47,219 nt of DNA from Betaproteobacteria bacterium. Its GTDB lineage: Bacteria > Pseudomonadota > Gammaproteobacteria > Burkholderiales > SG8-41. The notes below the pieces were generated by a model, which was not told where the DNA came from, searched no databases, and saw only the letters and a list, made by a program, of their open reading frames with translations. The position numbers were made by a program, and so were the translations under genes. This document shows positions 7,567 to 17,100 of the stretch, in pieces. Position 1 is the first letter of the stretch; each line of letters begins with the position of its first letter. The stretch covers positions 1-47,219 of the forward strand of contig CANKUB010000022.1 in assembly GCA_947486575.1 (NCBI GenBank), in the 5' to 3' direction.

Positions 7567-8772
7567 ATGTTCCACACATCGCATACACAGTCGCAAAAAT
7601 TGCCCGCTTGGTCACTCAAAGGACGCTCGCTGCTGCCAGTGGTACAGGGGGGCATGGGCATCGGCATATCGGCGCACCGTCTGGCTGGCACCGTTGCACA
7701 GCTCGGCGCTGTTGGCACCATCTCCAGTGTCGATCTTCGTCATCATCACCCTGATCTGCTCGCCGCAACAGATGGCTGCCGGGATAAAGTTGCCCTCGAT
7801 CGCGCCAACCTCGTGGCACTTGATCGCGAGATCAAAGGTGCGCTGGCACTTGCGCAGGGCCGTGGTGCCATTGCGGTAAACGTCATGAAGGCCGTGGGTG
7901 CGCACGCGGCTTACGTTCGCCAGGCGTGTGACAGTGGCGCGCACGCCATTGTGATGGGGGCAGGACTGCCACTGGATTTACCCGACATGACACGGGATTT
8001 CCCGGATATCGCGTTAATCCCGATACTTTCCGACGTACGCGGCACAAGCATTGTCCTCAAGAAGTGGCTGCGCAAAAATCGACTGCCCGATGCAATTGTA
8101 ATCGAGCACCCGCGCTACGCTGGCGGCCACCTGGGTGCCACGCGCACTGAAGAAATTAACGACCCGCGCTTTGACTTTGAACCGGCACTGTCAGGAATAT
8201 TCAACATAATCAAAGCATTAGGTATAGAGCGTGAGCGCATCCCACTGATTCCCGCTGGCGGAATCAACAGTTACGAAAAAGTGCGCGTCCTGCTCGACCT
8301 CGGCGCGGCAGCCGTGCAAGTCGGCACGCCGTTTGCTGTTACCACGGAAGGCGACGCACATGAGCACTTCAAGCAGGTGCTGACGCAAGCGCAACCGGAA
8401 GATATCGTCACCTTCATGAGCGTCGCCGGTTTGCCGGCGCGCGCGGTGTTGACGCCGTGGCTGAAAAACTATTTACGCCGCGAGAAAACGCTGCAAGCCC
8501 ATGCCAAAGCCGACCCGCGCCGCTGCGTGCCCGGATTTGAATGTCTCACCGTGTGCGGGCTTCGTGATGGCATCGCCAGCGTTGGCCAATTCTGTATCGA
8601 CACGCGGCTCGCGTTCGCGCTCAAGGGTGATGTCAAAAAGGGATTGTTTTTTCGCGGCAGTGAAAGCCTGCCATTCGGCACCGCGATCCGTCCGGTGGCC
8701 GAACTACTCGATTATCTTCTGACAGGCAGTATGCCCGCTCTCAGTCCGGAATTGACCACCGCCTGCGCGTAA
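7567..8772 (+). CDS. Nitronate monooxygenase (2-nitropropane dioxygenase family)
   Basis: These FMN-dependent TIM-barrel enzymes oxidise alkyl nitronates, toxic products of nitro compounds, to aldehydes or ketones and nitrite. The 401-residue protein shows the family marks: VVQGGMGIGISAHRLAG at the N-terminus, IVIEHPRYAGGHLGA with the catalytic-region His, PLIPAGGINSYEKV for phosphate binding, and AAAVQVGTPFAVT. The C-terminal part carries several Cys (RRCVPGFECLTVCG), a feature of a long subgroup. A TTG at 7546 would add seven residues; ATG 7567 fits better with a promoter start near 7546. The gene converges with nnrS and follows the DNR-like regulator. An FNR-type site upstream suggests expression during nitrate respiration, perhaps to deal with nitro by-products. 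Its real substrate here is unknown. Confidence 0.85.
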   Translation: MFHTSHTQSQKLPAWSLKGRSLLPVVQGGMGIGISAHRLAGTVAQLGAVGTISSVDLRHHHPDLLAATDGCRDKVALDRANLVALDREIKGALALAQGRGAIAVNVMKAVGAHAAYVRQACDSGAHAIVMGAGLPLDLPDMTRDFPDIALIPILSDVRGTSIVLKKWLRKNRLPDAIVIEHPRYAGGHLGATRTEEINDPRFDFEPALSGIFNIIKALGIERERIPLIPAGGINSYEKVRVLLDLGAAAVQVGTPFAVTTEGDAHEHFKQVLTQAQPEDIVTFMSVAGLPARAVLTPWLKNYLRREKTLQAHAKADPRRCVPGFECLTVCGLRDGIASVGQFCIDTRLAFALKGDVKKGLFFRGSESLPFGTAIRPVAELLDYLLTGSMPALSPELTTACA

Positions 8773-8840
8773 GCTCTGGCACCACAGAAAAAGCGGCCAA
8801 AATTGATATCCCATTTGCAGGGCGGTAACAAAGAAAAGTA

Positions 8841-8855
8841 GTTCGTTGCGCGAAC
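8841..8855. terminator. Short hairpin in the convergent gap between the nitronate monooxygenase gene and nnrS
   Basis: GTTCG and CGAAC form a 5-bp stem around a 5-nt loop in a 100-nt convergent gap. No T run follows on either strand, so intrinsic termination is doubtful. It is listed as the only structure seen in the gap. Confidence 0.25.
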
Positions 8856-8872
8856 AAGCAGACGCAATGCAC

Positions 8873-10021
8873 TTATCCGGGCTTGCCATCGAGCCGAGGC
8901 CGAGTCAGCACCGACCAGTAGCGCATCGCATATAGACCAAATGCCGCAGCCCACAGCACACCCGAAACCTGGATGCTCGGCAAATAGATCGCGGGCGAAG
9001 CCATGCCGCCGAACACGCGCACCAGTGCCGCGATTTGTATCAACATAAACATCGCAAACTCAAAGCCGTCTGCGATCAGCGGTCGTCCGGTATGCCCACG
9101 CGCAGTGCGCGTCATCATGCCCATTGTCAATCCGCCAATCGCGCCGGTCGTGAGCGCATGAATCGCAAACGAGCCTTGCAGTACCTCCAGTTCAGACAGC
9201 CCCCGCAGCGCGAGATGCATAGCGATCCATGCGTAGGCGGCATGCAGGATCCAAACCAACGGCGTACCCAAAGTGCGCCAAGGTTTCCACAACGCCAGAC
9301 GAGCGCCATGTGCCAACGCACTGGCCACCGCAATCAGGGCCGTCGCTATACGGGGAAATTGCAGCAGGTCTGCCACGAACAACAGGATGACGGTGCCCAA
9401 TGCGAATTTTTCCACACACGCTTGACGCGTTGCGCCGGCACCAGGCACGCCGTTGCTGGTAAACATCGGGATTACACGCCCGCCCATGACCACCATCATG
9501 AACAGCACCAGGTCCAGCGCCAGTTGCACACCGGCTTGCGGCGAGAATGCGAAATATCCCTGTATGGCCAGGTGCACCGTGAGTATGAGCGCACCCACCA
9601 TCAGCAGTAAACCAATGAAAAAGTAGTTACGGACATTGTGTGATCGCACCAGTGGAATGCCGATGGCTACAGCGACAGCGACCGGAAAAGCCGCGTTTAC
9701 AACAGCCGCCGCCATGGCAAATGGCGTTAGCACCAACACCCTGCCACAGATCCACAAAATTGCCAGCGCCATCAGCGGTGTTCCGGTCGGCGTCGGCTCG
9801 CCGGTCCACGCACGCACTGCCGTTAGCAGAAAGCCTGTTATCACGGCAATTGCGTAGCCGAACAACATTTCATGGCCGTGCCAAATGGACCCTTGAAGAT
9901 AAGCGGATGGCAGGTAACCAGAGAACTGCGCCACCCAAAGCAGCACGCTGACGGCGCTAAAGAGGCTCGCAAGCAGGTAGAACGGACGAAACCCCAGATG
10001 CCATAGCGCGAAGCCGGGCAC
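8873..10021 (-). CDS. nnrS: NnrS family haem-copper membrane protein
   Basis: NnrS proteins are polytopic membrane proteins that protect cells against nitric oxide and nitrosative stress during denitrification; they are known to bind haem and copper. The 382-residue protein opens with FALWHLGFRPFYLLAS and continues through about 12 hydrophobic helices. Conserved His-rich segments are visible (SIWHGHEMLFGYA, TVHLAIQGYF, MTRTARGHTGRPL). Translation starts at GTG 10019-10021, two nt after the stop of the 136-residue gene, so it sits at the distal end of the nar operon. That links nitrate reduction to NO protection in one transcript. No internal damage is seen. Confidence 0.92.
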   Translation of the reverse strand: MPGFALWHLGFRPFYLLASLFSAVSVLLWVAQFSGYLPSAYLQGSIWHGHEMLFGYAIAVITGFLLTAVRAWTGEPTPTGTPLMALAILWICGRVLVLTPFAMAAAVVNAAFPVAVAVAIGIPLVRSHNVRNYFFIGLLLMVGALILTVHLAIQGYFAFSPQAGVQLALDLVLFMMVVMGGRVIPMFTSNGVPGAGATRQACVEKFALGTVILLFVADLLQFPRIATALIAVASALAHGARLALWKPWRTLGTPLVWILHAAYAWIAMHLALRGLSELEVLQGSFAIHALTTGAIGGLTMGMMTRTARGHTGRPLIADGFEFAMFMLIQIAALVRVFGGMASPAIYLPSIQVSGVLWAAAFGLYAMRYWSVLTRPRLDGKPG

Positions 10022-10023
10022 TA

Positions 10024-10434
10024 CTACGCCCGGTTGATCAGCATGGGCTGACCTTGCCGGTCGAACGGCATGAACGCACCGAACGCGCCGGTCTTGATGG
10101 CTTCAATCATACGTTGCAGCGACTGCTCGGCTTCCGTGCTTGTTGGTGCAAGGCCATCGCGTCCGGACAGGCCCGCTACAAATACAACGGCCCAGTCGCG
10201 CCCAAACTGGCGCGACTCTTCCACCAGACCAGCAAATGTTTCGATCTCGTCGGGTGACTTGTCCACAGACATCAGCGGCATCAGCGCACCGCCCTGCCCC
10301 GCCTGAAAACCGGCACGTTGTTCCGGCGTGCTGTCATCCGGCAGTTCAGCATTGGCAAAAACAAACAACAGTCGTTGCGGCTCGGGCTGTTGCCGTGCTG
10401 CAAGCAGCAAGTCGTCAAAATTCGCAATGTTCAT
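10024..10434 (-). CDS. Conserved small soluble protein of unknown function in the nar operon
   Basis: The 136-residue soluble protein begins MNIANFDDLLLAARQQPEPQRLL when read from ATG 10432-10434. It is one nt after the parvulin stop and directly before nnrS. A much longer open frame extends upstream but overlaps the parvulin gene and is not family-like, so the short form is chosen. The protein is acidic, with patterns LLFVFANAELPDD and GGALMPLMSVDKSP, and a closing AFMPFDRQGQP. I believe similar proteins occur after narI or ppiC in other betaproteobacteria, sometimes labelled as a ribonucleotide reductase subunit. Nothing in this sequence supports a reductase function. Its place suggests a role connected with nitrate reductase or with coping with nitrogen oxides. 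Confidence 0.75.
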   Translation of the reverse strand: MNIANFDDLLLAARQQPEPQRLLFVFANAELPDDSTPEQRAGFQAGQGGALMPLMSVDKSPDEIETFAGLVEESRQFGRDWAVVFVAGLSGRDGLAPTSTEAEQSLQRMIEAIKTGAFGAFMPFDRQGQPMLINRA

Positions 10435-10435
10435 G

Positions 10436-11224
10436 CTATTGCACCAGCGGCGAATCTGCTGCGTCCAGTGCCACGCCTTCCACTTTCGCCTTGCCAGCCA
10501 GCAGTTGCAGATATTGTCGCAGCGCGGTAACGAATACCTGCTGGCGCAGCGAGTTCGCCACTGCGCCGCGTATCGATTCAAATGGCGGCGATACGCCGGG
10601 CTCGCGCTCCAGCACTTCAACCACATGCAGGCCAAAGCGGCTATGCACCAAACGCGGCAGCACGCCCACTTCGATATGGCCGAACACCTCGCGCGCAAAC
10701 TCCGGCGCGCAATCCCCGGAAGTAAGCCAGCCCAGTTCTCCGCCGTCAGCACCACTGGGGCAGTTGGAAAACTTACGCGCCGCATCGGCAAAGCGATCGG
10801 TGCTGCCGCCATCGTGACAACGCACATCGAGAAAAATCGGTTCCGCCTGCTTACGCAAAGCCACCACATTCACACCCGGCGTCACCGCAAACAGAATATG
10901 CCGCACACGCACACGTTCACCGCTGCGATAGGTACTGGCGTGCGCAGCGTAATGCCGCCGACAGGCTTCCTCGGATGGCTCGGGCACCTTAAGATGGGCC
11001 TCCAACAGCACCTCAATGGCATTTGATGCCGTTTCACTGATTACGCCATCGCCCGGTGCCGTGTCGGCTGCCTCCAGTAAACCGGCAACCTGCGCCGCCT
11101 GACGCAACAACTCGGTGCAAGCACGCTGTCGCAGAACCTCCGGCGACAGGATATCGTCAGGGGCATGCAGCGCTACGCCGTTGATACGCGCCATGGAATC
11201 GATTGCAATTGTCGCTGGGGTCAT
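10436..11224 (-). CDS. Parvulin-type peptidyl-prolyl cis-trans isomerase of the nar operon
   Basis: This 262-residue protein has a helical N-terminal part and a C-terminal parvulin domain (about residues 125-225). Visible signatures are VRVRHILFAVTPG, GGELGWLTSGD and SRFGLHVVEVLERE. It resembles the PpiC/NifM-like isomerases often found directly after narI. No signal peptide is evident, so it probably acts in the cytoplasm, perhaps in folding or maturation of NarGH. Start: ATG 11222-11224, 19 nt after narI. A longer frame overlapping narI gives non-family sequence and was rejected. The stop is one nt from the next gene. Confidence 0.85.
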   Translation of the reverse strand: MTPATIAIDSMARINGVALHAPDDILSPEVLRQRACTELLRQAAQVAGLLEAADTAPGDGVISETASNAIEVLLEAHLKVPEPSEEACRRHYAAHASTYRSGERVRVRHILFAVTPGVNVVALRKQAEPIFLDVRCHDGGSTDRFADAARKFSNCPSGADGGELGWLTSGDCAPEFAREVFGHIEVGVLPRLVHSRFGLHVVEVLEREPGVSPPFESIRGAVANSLRQQVFVTALRQYLQLLAGKAKVEGVALDAADSPLVQ

Positions 11225-11243
11225 TTGATTTTCCGGTTGAGCC

Positions 11244-11969
11244 TTAAATACGTTGGCGCGGCTGGTTGTGGGCGACAGGCAGGTTAAGCCGACGGCTGCG
11301 CACAATTTGATGCGGACGGAACAAATACAAAATTGTGGCGAAGCCGCTCCACACATGGACCAAACGGCTGAACGGAAACAGCAGGAAAATAGTCATGCCA
11401 AACACGATATGAAACTGGTAAGGCCAAGGCAGCCCCGCCAGCGTCGCGGCATCCACTGGCCGCAGGGTAACAACCCGTTGCGCCCAGTCGGCCAGTATCA
11501 GCATCACACCACCATCAGAGTGTTGTAACGAGTAAGGCAGTGTGATGAGACCGACAACCAACTGCACCCACAGGATAACCAACACAGCGATATCCGTAGA
11601 ATGACTGGTCAAACGGATACGCGGGTCGAATATACGCCGGTACAACAGCAGCGATAAGCCGACGAAACACAACAATCCTGCGAACCCACCGGCTACCACA
11701 GCCATCATCTGCTTGGTTGCTGCGCTCATGAACACGCCATACACACTGTGCGGTGTGAACAGCCCAACCAGATGGCCAAAAAAGAGAAACAGGATACCGA
11801 AATGGAAAAGATTGCTGCCCCAGCGCAAAGTGCCCGCACGCAGTAACTGCGACGAATCGCTCTTCCACGTGTACTGGTTCTGGTCAAAACGGATAAGGCT
11901 GCCCACGATAAAAACGATGAAGCAGACGTAAGGGTAAACCTGAAAAAGAAAACCATATACGCCGCTCAT
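11244..11969 (-). CDS. narI: Respiratory nitrate reductase gamma subunit NarI (cytochrome b)
   Basis: NarI anchors NarGH in the membrane, oxidises quinol at the periplasmic side and passes electrons through two b haems to NarH. This 241-residue protein has five hydrophobic segments and the expected His residues: LFHFGILFLFFGHLVGLFTP in helix two and the QFHIVFGMTIFLLFPFSRLVH segment in helix five. Length and topology match the family (about 225-240). Its ATG overlaps the narJ stop by 4 nt (ATGA), so it is translationally coupled. AAGGAG lies upstream. Confidence 0.96.
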   Translation of the reverse strand: MSGVYGFLFQVYPYVCFIVFIVGSLIRFDQNQYTWKSDSSQLLRAGTLRWGSNLFHFGILFLFFGHLVGLFTPHSVYGVFMSAATKQMMAVVAGGFAGLLCFVGLSLLLYRRIFDPRIRLTSHSTDIAVLVILWVQLVVGLITLPYSLQHSDGGVMLILADWAQRVVTLRPVDAATLAGLPWPYQFHIVFGMTIFLLFPFSRLVHVWSGFATILYLFRPHQIVRSRRLNLPVAHNQPRQRI

Positions 11970-12661
11970 GATGCTGCTCCTTGCCTGATATCACCTCTGC
12001 GAACAATATGGATAGGCTGCGATTGGCCGGGTTTTGATTGCCCTTTAGTGGAACAACCATCAAACACTGGCGGCTCTATCCAGCTTTCGTCCAGCGGCGG
12101 TTCCACCGCAACCTTTACCGCTTGCGCCGTTTCTCCCGCCAGCTCCAGCAAGGCGCCCAACACACTCGCATAATGACTTTCACGTTGCTGCAACGCACTG
12201 AATATGGCGTTGAAAATATGCGCCATTTCACCCAGAAATGCACGGGCTTCGCATGGCGGCTGCGTGGACACAAACTCCAGCACCGCAGGCAGATAGTCGG
12301 GCAACTCACCTGGCTCCAGAAATAGCCCGGCCTGCGCATACGTCTGCCCAAGGTCAATCATCGCCGGGCCACGATCGCGCGAATCGCCATGAACGTGCTC
12401 GAACAGGTGCAGCGAGGTTGCCCTGCCCCGGTCAAATAGCGCCACGTAGTTGGCCTCGGTATCCAGTCCGTCGGAATTCGCCAGCGCGTCAATCAAGGTA
12501 TGCAACTCCGCTACACGGGAATCCGACAAGGCACTTTCACGCCGAAGAATTTCGCGCATTTCCGGCAAATAGCGGCGCAGTTGCGCGTCGGGATACCCCA
12601 ACAACCCTGCAAGCACCCGCAGAGTGCCGGAAGCCGCAGCCGATTTTTTCATTTTGAGCAT
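11966..12661 (-). CDS. narJ: Nitrate reductase assembly chaperone NarJ (delta subunit)
   Basis: NarJ is a cytoplasmic chaperone of the TorD/NarJ group that holds apo-NarGH until the molybdenum cofactor and iron-sulphur clusters are in place. This 231-residue all-helical protein shows VLAGLLGYPDAQL near the start, then YVALFDRGRATSLHLFEHVHGDSRDRG, which is the conserved core (approx. residues 80-105), and LPDYLPAVLEF. GGAGGT precedes ATG 12659-12661 within the narH end. A second ATG three codons on is possible. It overlaps narI by 4 nt. Confidence 0.95.
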   Translation of the reverse strand: MLKMKKSAAASGTLRVLAGLLGYPDAQLRRYLPEMREILRRESALSDSRVAELHTLIDALANSDGLDTEANYVALFDRGRATSLHLFEHVHGDSRDRGPAMIDLGQTYAQAGLFLEPGELPDYLPAVLEFVSTQPPCEARAFLGEMAHIFNAIFSALQQRESHYASVLGALLELAGETAQAVKVAVEPPLDESWIEPPVFDGCSTKGQSKPGQSQPIHIVRRGDIRQGAAS

Positions 12662-12663
12662 GA

Positions 12664-14187
12664 TTAAACCTCCAGCTTGATAGGTATAGTGCGCTTTTTC
12701 TCGCTACCAAACAGGCTGGTAGCGCTGATACCTTCCGAGCAACCGTTACCAAAAGAAAATCCACAGCTACCACGCACATTGAAAGTGTTTTCAGCATATT
12801 CGCGGTGTGTGCTGGGGATCACAAAGCGATCCTCGTAGTTGGCTATGGCCATGACGCGGCACATCTCTTCCACTTCGGCCTGGGTCAGCCCTACCTGCTC
12901 CAGTACTTTGGTGTTGATCCGTTGATCCACATGCTTTTCGCGCTGATACGCCCGCATCGCCAGCATGCGTTCGAGCGCGCGTACTACAGGCACCGTGTCA
13001 CCGGCTGTCAGTAGATTGGCCAAATACTTGACCGGGATACGCAGTTGGCTAACGTCAGGGATTTCGCCATTCGCGCCCACGTGCCCGGCATTGGCTGCCG
13101 CACTGATCGGCGACAGTGGCGGCACATACCAGACCATCGGCAGCGTTCGGTACTCGGGATGCAGCGGCAACGCCACCTTCCACTCAACGGCCATCTTGTA
13201 TACCGGGCTGTTACGGGCTGCCTCCATCCATTTGTCAGGTATACCGTCAATGGCCGCCTGCTTGATCACTTCGTCGGCGTTCGGGTCGAGAAAAATACCG
13301 AGTTGCGCGTGATACAAGTCGCGATCATGCTCGACACTTGCTGCCTCTTGAATGCGGTCAGCGTCATACAGCAGCACACCCAGGTAACGAATGCGGCCGA
13401 CACAGGTTTCAGAGCACACCGTGGGCTGTCCCGCTTCAATACGCGGATAGCAGAAGATGCATTTTTCAGCCTTGCCGCTTTTCCAGTTGTAGTAAATCTT
13501 TTTGTAAGGGCATCCGCTGACGCACATGCGCCAGCCACGGCACTTGTCCTGATCAATCAGCACAATGCCGTCTTCCTCGCGTTTATAAATTGACCCTGAC
13601 GGACAGCTCGCGACACAGGCAGGATTCAGGCAGTGCTCACAAAGGCGCGGCAGGTACATCATGAAGGTGTTTTCGAATTGGCCGTAGATGTCCTTTTGAA
13701 TATCGTCGAAGTTCTTGTCCTTGGAACGCTTGCTGAATTCACCGCCTAGAATTTCTTCCCAATTGGGCCCCCAGACAATCTTGTCCATCTGCTTGCCGGT
13801 AATCAGGCTGCGTGGACGCGCGGTGGGCGTAGCCTTCATTTCCGGCGCACTTTGCAGATGACCATAGTCAAAGGTAAACGGTTCGTAATAGTCGTCAATT
13901 TCAGGCAAATTGGGGTTAGCGAAGATGCGCATCAGCAGTTTCCACTTCGCGCCCTGGCGCGGCTCAATGCTGCCATTGCTCTTGCGAATCCAACCGCCAT
14001 TCCATTTATCCTGGTTCTCCCACTCCTTGGGGTAGCCGATGCCGGGCTTGGTTTCGACATTATTGAACCAGGCGTATTCCATACCCGGTCGGCTGGTCCA
14101 CACGTTCTTGCAGGTCACTGAGCACGTGTGGCAACCAATGCACTTGTCCAGATTCAACACCATGCCGATTTGCGCGCGGATTTTCAT
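12664..14187 (-). CDS. narH: Respiratory nitrate reductase beta subunit NarH (iron-sulphur)
   Basis: NarH transfers electrons from NarI to NarG through three [4Fe-4S] clusters and one [3Fe-4S] cluster. The 507-residue protein carries the cysteine groups CIGCHTCSVTCKNVW near residue 16, CEHCLNPACVASCP near residue 184, CRGWRMCVSGCP near residue 217 and CIFCYPR...CSETC near residues 244-263. The Trp in the third group, replacing one Cys, is the usual sign of the [3Fe-4S] site. Length matches known NarH (about 510). It overlaps narG by 4 nt and is followed 2 nt later by narJ. Confidence 0.97.
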   Translation of the reverse strand: MKIRAQIGMVLNLDKCIGCHTCSVTCKNVWTSRPGMEYAWFNNVETKPGIGYPKEWENQDKWNGGWIRKSNGSIEPRQGAKWKLLMRIFANPNLPEIDDYYEPFTFDYGHLQSAPEMKATPTARPRSLITGKQMDKIVWGPNWEEILGGEFSKRSKDKNFDDIQKDIYGQFENTFMMYLPRLCEHCLNPACVASCPSGSIYKREEDGIVLIDQDKCRGWRMCVSGCPYKKIYYNWKSGKAEKCIFCYPRIEAGQPTVCSETCVGRIRYLGVLLYDADRIQEAASVEHDRDLYHAQLGIFLDPNADEVIKQAAIDGIPDKWMEAARNSPVYKMAVEWKVALPLHPEYRTLPMVWYVPPLSPISAAANAGHVGANGEIPDVSQLRIPVKYLANLLTAGDTVPVVRALERMLAMRAYQREKHVDQRINTKVLEQVGLTQAEVEEMCRVMAIANYEDRFVIPSTHREYAENTFNVRGSCGFSFGNGCSEGISATSLFGSEKKRTIPIKLEV

Positions 14188-17100
14188 GCCACCTCCCCTT
14201 GCGCTTGAACAGGCCGGACTAATTCTTCCGCAACCGGTGTATCAAGCCAATCAACCTTGACCATCTTGCGCACCACCACAAATTCGTCGCGGTTGGTTCC
14301 TATGGTGCCGTAGTAATTGAAGCCATAGCTCAGCTGCGCGTAGCCGCCAATCATGTGCGTGGGTTTCAATACAATTCGGGTGACCGAGTTATGAATACCA
14401 CCACGTGCGCCAGTGATCTCCGACCCTGGGGTATTGACGATTTTTTCCTGTGCGTGATACATCATCACCATGCCGGGGTTGACCCGCTGACTCACCACCG
14501 CACGCGCAGCGATGGCACCGTTGATGTTGAACAGCTCAATCCAGTCGTTATCCACGATGCCTGCGCTTTTCGCGTCATCTTCGGAGAGCCACACGCACGG
14601 CCCGCCGCGACTCAATGTGAGCATCAGCAGGTTGTCGGTATACGTCGAGTGAATTCCCCATTTCTGATGCGGCGTAATGAAGTTCAGCAGTATCTCGGGA
14701 TTTCCGTTGCTTTTGATGCCGTGAATGCCCGCAGTCGTCTTCAAATCCACAGGCGGACGGTAGCTGACGCAACCTTCGCCAAACGCGCGCATCCACGGGT
14801 GATCCTGGTAAAACTGCTGGCGACCTGTCAGTGTGCGCCAGGGAATGTACTCGTGTACGTTGGTGTAACCGGCGTTGTAGGAAACGGTTTCACTCTCGAT
14901 GCCACTCCAGGTTGGCGATGAAATGATCTTGCGTGGTTGTGCCTGAATATCGCGAAAGCGAATTTTCTCGTCTTCACGATGAATCGCCAGATGGGTATGA
15001 TCGCGCCCGGTCTGCTTGCCAAGCGCCTTCCACGCTTTAACTGCCACATGACCATTGGTTTCCGGCGCAAGCTGCAAGATCACTTCGCAGGCATCGATAT
15101 CGGTTTCAATCCTGGGCATGCCGTGGGTTATTCCCTCAGCAAGGTTGAGGCCGTTTAATTCACCGAGTTGCTTTACCTCGTCCTGCGTATTCCATGCAAT
15201 GCCCTTACCACCATTGCCTGCTTTATCCATCAATGGACCGAGCGCCGTAAACCGCTTGTATACATTCGGATAGTCGCGTTCGACCACCATCATCTGCGGC
15301 GCGGTCTTGCCCGGGATCAGTTCAACTTCACCTTTCTTCCACTCCTTGACATCAAACGGCTGAGCCAACTCAGCGGGCGTGTCGTGCATCAACGGTGTTA
15401 AAACCAGCTCCTTCTCCACGCCAAGGTGTCCCACACAAATTTCGCTGAATTTTTTGGCGAACCCTTTGTAGATATCCCAGTCGCTTCTGGATTGCCAAGC
15501 TGGGTCCACAGCCGTGGACAGGGGGTGTATGAACGGGTGCATATCGCTGGTATTGAGATCGTTTTTTTCATACCAGGTAGCCGTGGGCAGGACGATGTCG
15601 GAATAAAGACACGTGGTGCTCATACGGAAGTCCAGCGTGACCAGCAGGTCGAGCTTGCCTTCGGGCGCCTTGTCATGCCACACCACCTCCTCCGGCTTCG
15701 CTTCCTCTGCGCCGAGGTCTTTTCCCTGCACGCCGTTGCTGGTGCCCAGCAAGTGCTTGAGAAAATACTCGTGGCCTTTACCCGATGAACCCAGCAGGTT
15801 GGATCGCCAGACAAACAAATTACGCGGCCAGTTCTGCGGGGCATCCGGATCTTCGCAGCTCATCTTGAGCGAACCATCCTTAAGTCCCTTAACGGCATAC
15901 TCTTTCGCGTCCATTCCCGCTGCCTGCGCGTCTCGCACCACTTGCATGGGATTGGTCTTGAGTTGCGGGGCTGACGGTAACCAGCCCATGCGCTCAGCAC
16001 GCACGTTATAGTCGATCATGCTGCCGCCAAACAGTTTCTTGTCGGCCAGCGGCGACAGCACTTCCTCGACACCCAGCTTTTCGTAACGCCACTGATCGGT
16101 ATGGGCGTAAAAAAAACTGGTGCTGTTTTGCTGGCGCGGCGGGCGTATCCAGTCGAGCGCGAACGCCAGCGCGGTCCAGCCCGTCTGTGGGCGCAACTTT
16201 TCCTGACCCACATAATGCGCCCAGCCACCACCGCTCTGGCCGATGCAACCGCACATCATCAGCATATTGATAATGCCGCGATAATTCATGTCGCTGTGGT
16301 ACCAGTGGTTCATCGCGGCGCCAATGATCACCATCGACTTGCCTTGGGTTTTATCAGCGTTGTCCGCAAACTGGCGAGCGACGGCGATCACCTGCTCGCG
16401 GGGCGTGCCCGTAATGCGCTCCTGCCAGGCGGGTGTGTAGGGCGTATCGTCGTCATAGCTGGTGGCGGCCAACTCGCCCGGCAGACCTCGTGCCACGCCA
16501 TAATTGGCGGCCTGCAAATCGAACACAGTGGCAACCATTGCCTCACGTGCTTCGCTGCCCGAACCCAGCACAAGGCGTTGCACCGGCACCGTGCGCACCA
16601 GCACGTCAGCGGGAGAGCCGTTCTTATCCTGGGGGCTATGGGTAAAGTGTACCGTTTCGATACCGCCAAAATAGGGAAAGCCAACTCGCGCAGATTCCTT
16701 GGCCGGATCGGCATCTTCCAGCAATGAAAGCTTCAGCTTTACGTCATTGCCGTTACGCGCATCCTTGGCCTCAAGATTCCATTGACCTTGATCCGCGCGT
16801 CCATCGGCACCCCAGCGAAAGCCGATTGCGCCATTGGGCAGCACCACCTTGCCGGTGGAGTCTATGGCGACCGTCTTCCATTCGGGATTGTTGGTCTGGC
16901 CCAATTTATCGCCGAAGTCAGATGCACGCACATAGCGATCTGGCACCCTAATTTTTTCGCCGTTCGCCAGAGTGTGCTCTTTCAGCATCACCAGCATCGG
17001 CAGGTCGGTATAGCGGCGCGCATAATCGTCGAAGTATGCGCTGCGCCGCTTTTCTCCGTCCGGGAAGTAGAACTCTTTCAGGATCACATGCCCCATGGCC

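Noticed and set aside
10024-10434. Ribonucleotide reductase subunit as product of the 136-residue gene
   Set aside because: No ATP-cone, active-site or radical motif is visible; only a label I recall for similar proteins.
10024-10869. Open frame of 281 codons on the minus strand
   Set aside because: Only the last 136 residues look like a protein; the rest overlaps the parvulin gene in another frame and is rich in Cys, Arg and Trp as expected for a shadow frame.
13045-13593. Long plus-strand frames opposite narH, and similar ones opposite narG, ccoN and ccoG
   Set aside because: They are shadows of conserved genes; composition is not protein-like and no ribosome sites precede them.
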